Shown: piece after piece, positions 1 through 5,851 of the stretch
Position numbering within the stretch: the stretch's first letter is position 1
How the letters are laid out: each line of letters opens with the position of its first letter
Assembly (NCBI GenBank): GCA_025966295.1
Contig: JAOPVD010000164.1
Location: 1 to 5,851, forward strand
Source: Frankiales bacterium
Lineage (GTDB): Bacteria; Actinomycetota; Actinomycetes; Mycobacteriales; SCTD01
DNA: 5,851 nt
Reading direction: 5' to 3'
Notes under the pieces: generated by a model
Database searches by the model: none
Seen by the model: only the letters and a program-made list of their open reading frames with translations
What the model was told of the DNA's origin: nothing
Made by a program: the position numbers and the translations under genes

Positions 1-534
1 GTGGCGTCGACCACGGCCCCGGGCCCGCCGCCGACCGACCCGTCCTCACCGGCCCCGCGAGCCACCGAGACGCCGCAGGACCCGCTGTCGCCGCGGCCGG
101 GCCTGGAGTCGGCGGCGCCGCTCGGGCAGCCCACCTGCAAGGGCCCGGCCCTCACCGTGACCGACGCCGACGCGATCGTCACCCCCCAGTACCGGCGGGC
201 GATCTTCGTGCTGCGGACCAGCGGAGCGGCCTGCCAGCTCAAGGGCTACCCGAAGGTGGTGCTGCGCGGCGCCGACGGCCGGGCGCTGGCCGTCACGGCC
301 CGCCAGGGCGGCCACGGCCTGCCGCCCGAGCAGCCGGCGGCGGCCACCCTGAGCCGCACCACCTCGCTGTCGTTCGCGGTCGCCACCGCCCGCGACGGCA
401 GCTGCGTCGACGTGACGGCGCTGGACGTGACGCTGCCCGGCACCACCACCGTGCACCGCACCGCGACCGACCTGCGGGTCTGCGGCAGCACCGTCGGGCT
501 CTCGCCCGTGCACCGCCAGGGCGATGACGAATGA
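1..534 (+). CDS. Secreted DUF4232-like domain protein, 5' end outside window (partial)
   Basis: This is the C-terminal 177 codons of an exported protein of unknown function. Residues about 1-45 are a Pro/Ser/Thr/Ala-rich, probably disordered linker of the kind that follows a signal peptide, lipobox or membrane anchor. From C46 on there is a compact domain with the pattern of DUF4232: a first Cys, a beta-rich stretch, then a C-x-L-x-GYP-x-V-x-L segment (residues 78-88), a G-x-C near 134-135, and a final V-C-G with 'SPV' close to the end. The four cysteines (C46, C78, C135, C161) could form two disulfides, which suits an extracytoplasmic location. The GTG at base 1 is merely the first codon in the window; no export signal is present, so the true start is almost certainly upstream. 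The gene precedes the cell-wall peptidase on the same strand with an 85-bp gap and may be cotranscribed. Family assignment is by recalled pattern; function is unknown. Confidence 0.75.
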   Translation: MASTTAPGPPPTDPSSPAPRATETPQDPLSPRPGLESAAPLGQPTCKGPALTVTDADAIVTPQYRRAIFVLRTSGAACQLKGYPKVVLRGADGRALAVTARQGGHGLPPEQPAAATLSRTTSLSFAVATARDGSCVDVTALDVTLPGTTTVHRTATDLRVCGSTVGLSPVHRQGDDE

Positions 535-607
535 CCGCCGAGTAACAGCACTGCAGCTCAAGGGCCAGCGCCAGCGGTCCGAGGCACAAGTGATACCCGA
601 ACCACCT

Positions 608-611
608 GGAG
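608..611 (+). promoter_or_regulatory. Ribosome binding site (GGAG) selecting the GTG start at 620
   Basis: GGAG lies 8 bases before the GTG at 620. It decides the start of the peptidase gene: the reading frame stays open up to an ATG at 524, but translation from 620 places a classical signal peptide at the N-terminus. The rest of the 535-619 gap shows no convincing -35/-10 pair, so the promoter could lie further upstream, perhaps ahead of the DUF4232-like gene. Confidence 0.65.
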
Positions 612-619
612 CCCCCACC

Positions 620-3379
620 GTGCTGTCCCGCTCACGTGCCCGCCTGGCCGTGGTTGTCCCCCTGACCCTGGCGGTGCTGGCCACCGTGGTGCCGGCGGCC
701 CTCGCCGCCCCGCCGGCCAAGCCGGCCGGACTGCCGTCCGCGGCCGAGGTCTTCCAGCCCTACGTCGGCCAGTCGATCTGCGACCCGGTGGCCAAGCCGG
801 GCGTGCGGGCCTTCTCCAACCTGGTGCTCGACACCTACCGCGACACCAGCAGCCTCGGGATCGTGCGGGACTGCGGCATCGGCGGCCAGAGCGAGCACAA
901 GGAGGGCCGGGCCTGGGACTGGGGCGTGTCGGCGGGCAACGCCACGCACGTCCGCGAGGTCAACGAGCTGCTCGGCTGGCTGATGGCGACCGACGGCTAC
1001 GGCAACAGCAACGCCCTGCTCCGCCGGCTCGGGGTCATGTACGTGATCTGGAACAAGCGGATCTTCAAGGCCTACCAGGCCGACAAGGGCTGGCAGGCGT
1101 ACGGCGGCCCGAACCCGCACACCGACCACGTGCACTTCTCGTTCGGCTGGGCCGGCGCCAACAAGGTCACCTCGTTCTGGGACAAGACGGTGGCGCCGGT
1201 CGACTACGGCCCCAGCGCCCCCAAGTCGGTGACGCCGGTGGCGACGCCCGCCAACCTGCCGGTGCTCGCGCAGTTCGGCAGCACGACGCTGGCGGCCGGC
1301 TCGACCGGCGCCGCCGTGACGGCGTACCAGAAGGGCCTGAAGAAGCCGCAGACCGCCAGTTTCGACAGCGACACCCAGGCGGCCGTCAGCGCCTTCCAGC
1401 GGGCGCAGGGCCTGGCCGTGACCGGCAAGGTCGGCCCGAAGGACTGGGCGGCGCTGTTCCCCAAGCCGACGGTGCCCTTCGGGACGCTCGAGACCGCTGA
1501 TCCCGCGCTCGGCCAGACCCTGGTCACCGGCTGGGCGATCGACGCCGGCGACGACGTCCCGCTGGAGATCCACGTCTACGTCGACGGCACCTACGCAGCC
1601 CGGACGGTCGAGAGCCAGCCGCGCCCGGACATCGCCAAGACCTACGTCGACTACCCGGCGCACCACGGCTTCCGGCTGCCGCTGACGCTGACCGACGGCC
1701 CGCACGAGATCTGCGCGTACGCCCTCAACGCGCCCGGCACCGCCGGCGCCAACGCCAAGCTCGGCTGCCTGAAGACCACCGGCAGCCACTCGCCGCTGGG
1801 CAAGCTCGAGAGCGTGGCCCAGCTGCCCACCGGCGTCCTGGCCACCGGCTGGGCGCTCGACCCGGACGTCGCCGACCCGGTCGCGCTGCACGTCTACCTC
1901 GACGGCACGCTGCTCAAGCAGGTGCCGGCGGCGGACGTCGACCGCGCCGACGTCGCCGCCCGCTTCCCGGCCTACAGCGGCAAGCACGGCTTCGCGATCC
2001 CGCTGGAGCTCCAGGAGGGCAGCCACGAGGTCTGCGTGTGGGCGATCAACCAGGGTGGCGCGCCGGGCAGCAACACCCGGCTGGGCTGCCAGACCCTGCA
2101 AGTGCGGCACACCGCCGTCGGCGTGCTCGACCCGCTCAGCACCCCGCCGGGCGCGGTCGTGGTCAGCGGCGCCGCGCTCGACCCGGACACCGACGCCGGC
2201 GTCCACGCGGACGTCTTCGTCGACGGCACCTTCAAGGTCGCCGTCGCCGCCGACCGGGCCCGACCGGCGGCCCCCGGCTACGCCGCCTGGGGCGGCAACC
2301 GCGGCTTCCGCACGGCGCTGACGCTCGACGCCGGCAAGCACACGGTGTGCACCTGGGCCCGCAACGCGCCCCAGACCCCCGGCAAGGACGGGCTGCTGGG
2401 CTGCAAGGACGTCGTCGTCGCGCACGCCCCCACCGGCGTGCAGGAGAAGGTCGCGCAGGGCCCGACCGGCACCGTCGTGTCCGGCTGGGGCCTGGACCCC
2501 GACAGCACCGCCTCGACCGGCGTGCACGTCTACGTCAACGGCGTGAAGGCCACGGAGGCGGTCGCCGACCTGACCCGCACCGACATCGCGGCCAAGCACA
2601 CCGGCCAGAGCCCGGCGCACGGCTACCGGGTCGTGCTCGACCTGGCCGACGGCAAGCACGAGGTCTGCACCTGGGTCCTCAACGTGGCCGGCACCCCGGG
2701 CAGCAACAGCCGGCTGCCGTGCACCACCGTCGTGATCAAGCACAGCCCGGGCGGCACCGCGCCGGTGCTGGGTCGCCGCGGCAGCGGCGTCTCGCTCGCC
2801 GGCCTGGCCATCGACCCGGACACGACCGCACCGATCGGCACCCACGTCTACGTCAACGGGAAGTTCGTGAAGGCGGTGCAGGCCAACACCGGCCGGGCCG
2901 ACGGCAACACCCGCTACCCGGGCTACGGCAACGCGCACGGCTACAGCACCGTGCTCGAGCTGCCCGCCGGGACGCACAAGGTGTGCGTCTACGGGCTGAA
3001 CACCACCGGCACCGCCGGCAAGAACGCGCTGCTGGGCTGCTCCAGCATCAACGTGCAGCACACCCCCTTCGGCAACGTGTCCAGCGTCAAGGTCCGCAAG
3101 GACGGCGTCGCGGTGACCGGCTGGGCGATCGACCCGGACACCACCGGCGGCGTCACGGTCCGGATCCGGGTGAACGGCGTGACCTGGACGGTCCTGGGCG
3201 CGGTCGTGAACCGGCCCGACGTCGGCCGGCTCTACCCGGCCTACGGCCCCAAGCACGGCTTCAGCAGCGTGCTGCACCTGCGCAAGGGCAAGCACAGCAT
3301 CTGCGGCCTGGCGGACAACGTGAAGAACACGCCCGGCAGCGCCCGCGGGCTCGGCTGCGCGACCGTGACGGTCCGCTAA
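620..3379 (+). CDS. Secreted LAS/M15-like peptidoglycan metallopeptidase with peptidoglycan-binding domain and six C-terminal repeats
   Basis: A 919-residue exported protein, probably a zinc peptidase cutting peptide bonds in peptidoglycan outside the membrane. Residues 1-29 form a signal peptide: Arg-rich start, hydrophobic core, ALA|AP cleavage site. The catalytic domain (about 38-190) carries SEHKEGRAWD (H93-x6-D100) and HTDHVHFSF (H167, H170, H172), the H-x6-D and H-x-H zinc motifs of LAS/M15-type enzymes; it resembles the actinobacterial 'ARB-07466-like' domain. C54 and C85 may pair. Residues about 214-280 match a PF01471 peptidoglycan-binding domain (GSTGAAVTAYQ, FDSDTQAAVSAFQ, GLAVTGKVGPKDW). 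From 286 to the last residue there are six tandem repeats of 104-107 residues. No LPXTG motif or C-terminal membrane helix is present, so wall retention would rest on the binding domain and repeats. Start chosen at GTG 620 (GGAG 8 bases upstream, signal peptide follows); ATG 524 would add 32 polar residues and overlap the upstream gene. Carboxypeptidase versus endopeptidase cannot be decided from sequence. Confidence 0.92.
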   Translation: MLSRSRARLAVVVPLTLAVLATVVPAALAAPPAKPAGLPSAAEVFQPYVGQSICDPVAKPGVRAFSNLVLDTYRDTSSLGIVRDCGIGGQSEHKEGRAWDWGVSAGNATHVREVNELLGWLMATDGYGNSNALLRRLGVMYVIWNKRIFKAYQADKGWQAYGGPNPHTDHVHFSFGWAGANKVTSFWDKTVAPVDYGPSAPKSVTPVATPANLPVLAQFGSTTLAAGSTGAAVTAYQKGLKKPQTASFDSDTQAAVSAFQRAQGLAVTGKVGPKDWAALFPKPTVPFGTLETADPALGQTLVTGWAIDAGDDVPLEIHVYVDGTYAARTVESQPRPDIAKTYVDYPAHHGFRLPLTLTDGPHEICAYALNAPGTAGANAKLGCLKTTGSHSPLGKLESVAQLPTGVLATGWALDPDVADPVALHVYLDGTLLKQVPAADVDRADVAARFPAYSGKHGFAIPLELQEGSHEVCVWAINQGGAPGSNTRLGCQTLQVRHTAVGVLDPLSTPPGAVVVSGAALDPDTDAGVHADVFVDGTFKVAVAADRARPAAPGYAAWGGNRGFRTALTLDAGKHTVCTWARNAPQTPGKDGLLGCKDVVVAHAPTGVQEKVAQGPTGTVVSGWGLDPDSTASTGVHVYVNGVKATEAVADLTRTDIAAKHTGQSPAHGYRVVLDLADGKHEVCTWVLNVAGTPGSNSRLPCTTVVIKHSPGGTAPVLGRRGSGVSLAGLAIDPDTTAPIGTHVYVNGKFVKAVQANTGRADGNTRYPGYGNAHGYSTVLELPAGTHKVCVYGLNTTGTAGKNALLGCSSINVQHTPFGNVSSVKVRKDGVAVTGWAIDPDTTGGVTVRIRVNGVTWTVLGAVVNRPDVGRLYPAYGPKHGFSSVLHLRKGKHSICGLADNVKNTPGSARGLGCATVTVR
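1475..3376 (+). repeat. Six in-frame tandem repeats (about 318 bp, 104-107 residues each)
   Basis: The units begin at 1475, 1793, 2114, 2429, 2747 and 3065, usually with a P-x-G motif. The shared pattern is a G-W/L/A-(A/G)-(I/L)-D-P-D segment in most copies, then (V/H)-V-(Y/F)-V-(D/N)-G, an R-(P/A/T)-D segment, G-(F/Y), and a final C-x4-N-x5-G-x4-L-x-C in which the two cysteines are 18 residues apart in all six copies (in unit 1, C365 and C383). This predicts one disulfide per unit on a beta-rich, probably Ig-like fold; the fold is inference. Copies differ widely at DNA level, so the array is old rather than a recent expansion. I have seen similar 'GWALDPD' repeats in secreted actinobacterial proteins but cannot name a Pfam family. 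A role in binding the envelope or in spacing the catalytic domain is inferred. Confidence 0.9.
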
Positions 3380-4287
3380 CCAGCGCGCAGGGCGTCGCCC
3401 TCGACCCGGAACGCCTCGGCCAGCGCCTCGCGCCAGCCCGGGAACGGCGGCAGCCCGGCGCCGTCCCACGCGGCCGGCGACAGCACGCTGTACGCCGGTC
3501 GGGGGGCCGGCCGCACGAAGCTGCTGGAGTCGGTCGGGAGCACCCGGGCCGGGTCGGCGCCGAGCTCCTCGAAGATCGCCTGGGTGAACCCGAACCAGGA
3601 CACCGAGCCCTGGTTGGTGCCGTGGTAGATCCCGGCCGGCGCGTCCGAGCGCGCCAGCGCGAGCACCCGGTCGGCCAGGTCACCGGCCCAGGTCGGCGAG
3701 CCGACCTGGTCGGCGACGACGCTGACGGTCTCGCGGCTCTTCTCCAGCCCGGCCATGGTCTTGACGAAGTTCGGGCCACCGGCGCCGTAGAGCCAGGCGG
3801 TCCGCACCACCCAGGAGGCGTCCGGCAGCAGCTCCCGGACGGCGACCTCCCCGGCCAGCTTGGTGCGCCCGTAGGCGCTCCTCGGGCCGGTCGGGTCGGT
3901 CGGCTCGTAGGGCTGGGTGCCGTCGCCCGGGAAGACGTAGTCGGTGGACAGCTGGACCATCCGCGCGCCGACCTCCTGGCAGGCCGCGGCCAGCACCGCC
4001 GGAGCGGCGGCGTTGACGGCGTAGGCGGTCTCCTCGTCCTCCTCGGCCTTGTCGACCGCGGTGTACGCCGCCGGGTTGAGCACCACCAGCCGGTGCGCCG
4101 GGGAGTCGCTCCGCACGACCCGGGCCCACTCCTGCACGGTGTCGCGGACCGCGAACGGGTCGGTGAGATCGACCTCCGGCAGGTCGATGCCGCGGGCGAA
4201 CGCGATGTCGGGGGCGCGCAGGGCCTGGCGGGACAGCTCGCTGCCGAGCTGGCCGTTGCAGCCGGTGATGAGCAGGGCGAGGCTCAT
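3376..4287 (-). CDS. rfbD: dTDP-4-dehydrorhamnose reductase (RmlD)
   Basis: This cytoplasmic enzyme catalyses the last step of dTDP-L-rhamnose synthesis, NAD(P)H-dependent reduction of dTDP-4-dehydro-L-rhamnose. The 303-residue product has the usual family length. It is an extended SDR protein: nucleotide-binding GCNGQLG at 9-15, NPAAYTAVDKAE near 71-82, STDYVF at 114-119 with catalytic T115, the Y139-x3-K143 pair in YGRTK, and a C-terminal RPAYSVL (263-269) matching the family's sugar-nucleotide-binding segment. The start is ATG at 4285-4287, which overlaps the rfbB stop as ATGA; an upstream extension in frame would add only an Arg-rich translation of the rfbB end. No strong Shine-Dalgarno lies just ahead of it, so translation probably depends on rfbB. 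Its TAG stop shares bases with the TAA of the convergent peptidase gene. It is not fused to RmlC, as happens in some actinobacteria. Confidence 0.95.
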   Translation of the reverse strand: MSLALLITGCNGQLGSELSRQALRAPDIAFARGIDLPEVDLTDPFAVRDTVQEWARVVRSDSPAHRLVVLNPAAYTAVDKAEEDEETAYAVNAAAPAVLAAACQEVGARMVQLSTDYVFPGDGTQPYEPTDPTGPRSAYGRTKLAGEVAVRELLPDASWVVRTAWLYGAGGPNFVKTMAGLEKSRETVSVVADQVGSPTWAGDLADRVLALARSDAPAGIYHGTNQGSVSWFGFTQAIFEELGADPARVLPTDSSSFVRPAPRPAYSVLSPAAWDGAGLPPFPGWREALAEAFRVEGDALRAG

Positions 4288-5294
4288 CGGGCGGTCACCG
4301 CCTCGCCGGCCGCGGCGTACTTGGCCTCGGTGCGGTCCTTCATCGGCCGCCACCACGCCTCGTTGTCGCGGTACCACGCGACGGTGGCCTTGAGGCCCTC
4401 GTCGAAGTCGGCGTACTGCGGCGCCCAGCCCAGCTCGGTGCGCAGCTTGGTGCTGTCGATGGCGTACCGCAGGTCGTGGCCCGGCCGGTCGGTGACGTGC
4501 TCGTAGGAGTCCTCGGGCTGGCCGAGCGCGCGCAGGATGGCCTGCACGACCTGCTTGTTGTTCTGCTCGCCGTCGGCCCCGATCAGGTAGGTCTCCCCCA
4601 GCCGGCCCTTGTCGATGATGGTCCAGACCGCGCTGTTGTGGTCGTCGACGTGGATCCAGTCACGGACGTTGAGCCCGTCGCCGTAGAGCTTCGCCGGCAG
4701 CCCGTCGATCCCGTTGGTGATCTGCCGCGGGATGAACTTCTCGACGTGCTGGTAGGGGCCGTAGTTGTTGGAGCAGTTCGACAGCGTGGCCTGCACGCCG
4801 AACGAGCGGACCCAGGCCCGCACGAGCAGGTCGCTGGCGGCCTTGGTGGAGCTGTACGGGCTGGACGGGTTGTACGGGGTGTCCTCGGTGAACCGCGCCG
4901 GGTCGTCGAGCGCCAGGTCGCCGTACACCTCGTCGGTGGAGACGTGGTGCAGGCGCACACCGTGCCGCCGCACCGCCTCCAGGATCGTGTAGGTGCCGAT
5001 CACGTTGGTCTGCAGGAACGGCGACGGGTCGACCAGCGAGTTGTCGTTGTGGCTCTCGGCCGCGAAGTGCACGACCAGGTCGCTGTCCGCCACCAGGCGG
5101 TCGACCAGCGCCGCGTCGGTGATGTCGCCCTCGACGAGCGTGATGGCGTCGCCGAGCGGGGCCAGGCTCGAGCCGTCGCTGGCGTAGGTCAGGGCGTCGA
5201 GGACCGTGACCTCGACCTCCGGCCGGTGCTGACGGGTCCAGTGGACGAAGTTGGCGCCGATGAAGCCGGCGCCGCCGGTGACGAGGATGCGCAT
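4284..5294 (-). CDS. rfbB: dTDP-glucose 4,6-dehydratase (RmlB)
   Basis: This cytoplasmic NAD+-dependent enzyme converts dTDP-D-glucose to dTDP-4-dehydro-6-deoxy-D-glucose, the second step toward dTDP-L-rhamnose. The 336-residue product is standard length for the family. It shows the Rossmann motif GGAGFIG (7-13), HFAAESHNDNS (76-86), the catalytic TDE in STDEVYG (T120, D121, E122), Y147-x3-K151 in YSSTK, NNYGPYQ (176-182), KFIPR (186-190), GDGLNVRDWIHVDDH (205-219) and DRPGHDLRYAID (269-280). These motifs separate RmlB from generic epimerases. The ATG start has a GGGAG ribosome site 9 bases upstream. It is the first gene of a two-gene unit with rfbD. The thymidylyltransferase (RmlA) and 3,5-epimerase (RmlC) needed for the full pathway are not in the window and are presumably encoded elsewhere. 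Confidence 0.96.
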   Translation of the reverse strand: MRILVTGGAGFIGANFVHWTRQHRPEVEVTVLDALTYASDGSSLAPLGDAITLVEGDITDAALVDRLVADSDLVVHFAAESHNDNSLVDPSPFLQTNVIGTYTILEAVRRHGVRLHHVSTDEVYGDLALDDPARFTEDTPYNPSSPYSSTKAASDLLVRAWVRSFGVQATLSNCSNNYGPYQHVEKFIPRQITNGIDGLPAKLYGDGLNVRDWIHVDDHNSAVWTIIDKGRLGETYLIGADGEQNNKQVVQAILRALGQPEDSYEHVTDRPGHDLRYAIDSTKLRTELGWAPQYADFDEGLKATVAWYRDNEAWWRPMKDRTEAKYAAAGEAVTAR

Positions 5295-5303
5295 GGCGCC
5301 ATT

Positions 5304-5308
5304 CTCCC
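5304..5308 (-). promoter_or_regulatory. Ribosome binding site of rfbB (GGGAG)
   Basis: On the minus strand GGGAG precedes the rfbB ATG (5294) with a 9-base spacer, a good Shine-Dalgarno match that supports the chosen start. The whole gap to the upstream gene end (5295-5364, 70 bp) is very GC-rich, and I see no recognisable -10 hexamer in it. Confidence 0.6.
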
Positions 5309-5364
5309 AGACCGCACAGCGGCCCGCCCGCCTGTGGCGACCGGACCGCCGGGACCGGGGTGGG

Positions 5365-5718
5365 TCAGGCCGGCTTCACGCAGCTCGGGGTGCCGGCCAG
5401 GTAGGGCTTGCTGTCCTCGGCGATGTCGCTGCCGAAGGGCGTCAGCGCAACCACCAGGACGCCGAAGGTCTCGCCGGTCAGGCCGGTGATCCGCACGCCC
5501 TTCTTGATCGGGGCCAGCGCCGCGAAGGCCTTCAGGTCGGCGCTGATGACCAGGCTGGTGCCGCGGACCGTGCCGCGGACCGGCACCGCGGCGTTCGGGG
5601 AGTAGCTCGTGCTCGTGCCGTCGCTGGTGACCGCGCCGGCGGTCCAGGTGAGCGCGCCGGTCGGGCTCGTCCGCGCGCCCAGGTAGACCGGGTGATCGGT
5701 GCCCACCGTGAAGTTCAC
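5365..5718 (-). CDS. C-terminal fragment of an unidentified, probably secreted protein; likely 5'-truncated gene remnant
   Basis: The frame encodes 117 residues from a GTG at 5718, ending in a TGA at 5365-5367. Codon use is strongly coding, with G or C at nearly all third positions, and this signal runs on upstream of the GTG (codons for P-G-Y-Y) until an in-frame TGA at 5731-5733. There is no Shine-Dalgarno before the GTG and no signal peptide. The sequence is beta-rich and Ser/Thr/Gly-rich (NFTVGTDHPVYLGA near the start, VRGTVRGTSLVISADLKAF in the middle, one Cys at the end, SCVKPA), as in the C-terminal domains of secreted actinobacterial proteins. I therefore infer that the N-terminal part was lost by deletion or rearrangement. 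It could instead be a short cytoplasmic protein with an unusual start. I recognise no named family. It reads in the same direction as rfbB, 70 bp upstream of it. Confidence 0.65.
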   Translation of the reverse strand: MNFTVGTDHPVYLGARTSPTGALTWTAGAVTSDGTSTSYSPNAAVPVRGTVRGTSLVISADLKAFAALAPIKKGVRITGLTGETFGVLVVALTPFGSDIAEDSKPYLAGTPSCVKPA

Positions 5719-5774
5719 GTAGTACCCGGGTCAGCGGTCTGGGTGCGTGCTGATCCGGAGGGTTCTACGTACCG

Positions 5775-5789
5775 GGCAGTTCTCCTGCC
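5775..5789 (-). terminator. Weak hairpin directly after the stop of the right-edge gene
   Basis: On the minus strand GGCAG-GAGAA-CTGCC (5-bp stem, 5-base loop) begins 2 bases downstream of the TAG at 5791-5793. Its position suits a terminator. The stem is short and no T-tract follows, so in such GC-rich DNA it may be chance. Confidence 0.2.
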
Positions 5790-5790
5790 G

Positions 5791-5851
5791 CTAGGCGATC
5801 GAGACCCTGCTGTGGTCGCCGAGCATGAGCCGGTGCGCGCGCGGCAGGGCC
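5791..5851 (-). CDS. 3' end of an unidentified gene (partial, runs off window edge)
   Basis: Reading leftward from the window edge, one frame gives 19 sense codons ending in LMLGDHSRVSIA and a TAG at 5791-5793. All 19 codons end in G or C, whereas the other two frames on this strand show many A/T third positions. This matches the codon use of the confirmed genes and marks a genuine coding end. The fragment is too short to identify the product. It is in the same direction as the remnant and rfbB. Confidence 0.5.
   Translation of the reverse strand, partial: ALPRAHRLMLGDHSRVSIA

Noticed and set aside
542..547. GTAACA resembling a half-site of the wall regulator MtrA
   Set aside because: Only one six-base match, with no properly spaced second copy; too weak to claim.
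524..619. An upstream ATG (524) as start of the peptidase gene
   Set aside because: It would overlap the upstream gene, lacks a good ribosome site and buries the signal peptide behind 32 polar residues; GTG 620 has GGAG at 8 bases.
3389..3401. Hairpin AGGGC-GTC-GCCCT just after the peptidase stop
   Set aside because: A 5-bp stem with no T-tract inside the rfbD coding end; expected often by chance at this base composition.
632..3469. A 945-codon open frame on the minus strand opposite the peptidase gene
   Set aside because: Its product is a low-complexity Arg/Ala/Gly/Val-rich mirror of the repeats with no domain, while the plus-strand frame has a signal peptide, catalytic motifs and regular repeats. 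Long antisense frames are common in DNA this GC-rich.
2038..4506. An 822-codon plus-strand frame spanning the peptidase 3' half and rfbD
   Set aside because: It is Arg/Gly/Pro-rich and runs across two clearly coding genes in other frames.
5315..5336. CACAG/CTGTG inverted repeat between rfbB and the upstream fragment
   Set aside because: Five-base arms separated by 12 bases with mismatches just outside; not a convincing terminator or operator.
4476..5489. A 337-codon plus-strand frame opposite rfbB
   Set aside because: The composition is that of an antisense shadow (repeated Val/Asp/Arg), and rfbB on the other strand carries all family motifs.

Overview
The window looks like chromosomal DNA from a high-GC Actinomycetota. 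Every convincing reading frame has G or C at almost every third codon position. The gene types also fit that phylum: a secreted DUF4232-like domain protein, a LAS-type metallopeptidase with long actinobacterial repeats, and cell-wall dTDP-rhamnose genes. I cannot place it to genus. There is no sign of phage, transposon, CRISPR, tRNA or rRNA.

Plus strand, left third to middle: the 3' part of a secreted DUF4232-like protein gene (ends at 534), an 85-bp gap, then one large gene (620-3379). That gene encodes an exported 919-residue protein: signal peptide, zinc metallopeptidase domain of the Hx6D...HxH (LAS/M15-like) type, a peptidoglycan-binding domain, and six tandem repeats of about 106 residues, each with a conserved C-x17-C pair.

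Minus strand, right part: rfbB/rmlB (5294-4284) and rfbD/rmlD (4287-3376) form a translationally coupled pair (ATGA overlap) for dTDP-L-rhamnose synthesis. rfbD converges on the peptidase gene so tightly that the two stop codons share bases (3376-3379). Upstream of rfbB lies a well-preserved coding fragment (5365-5730) whose 5' part appears to be missing. Beyond a short, less GC-rich gap is the last part of another minus-strand gene (5791 to the window edge).

Taken together the window is a cell-envelope locus: a secreted peptidoglycan hydrolase on one strand and supply of activated rhamnose for envelope glycans on the other. The most interesting element is the six-copy C-terminal repeat array. 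Its ligand is not evident from sequence, and the array may anchor the enzyme to an envelope glycan. I see no complete novel multi-gene system.
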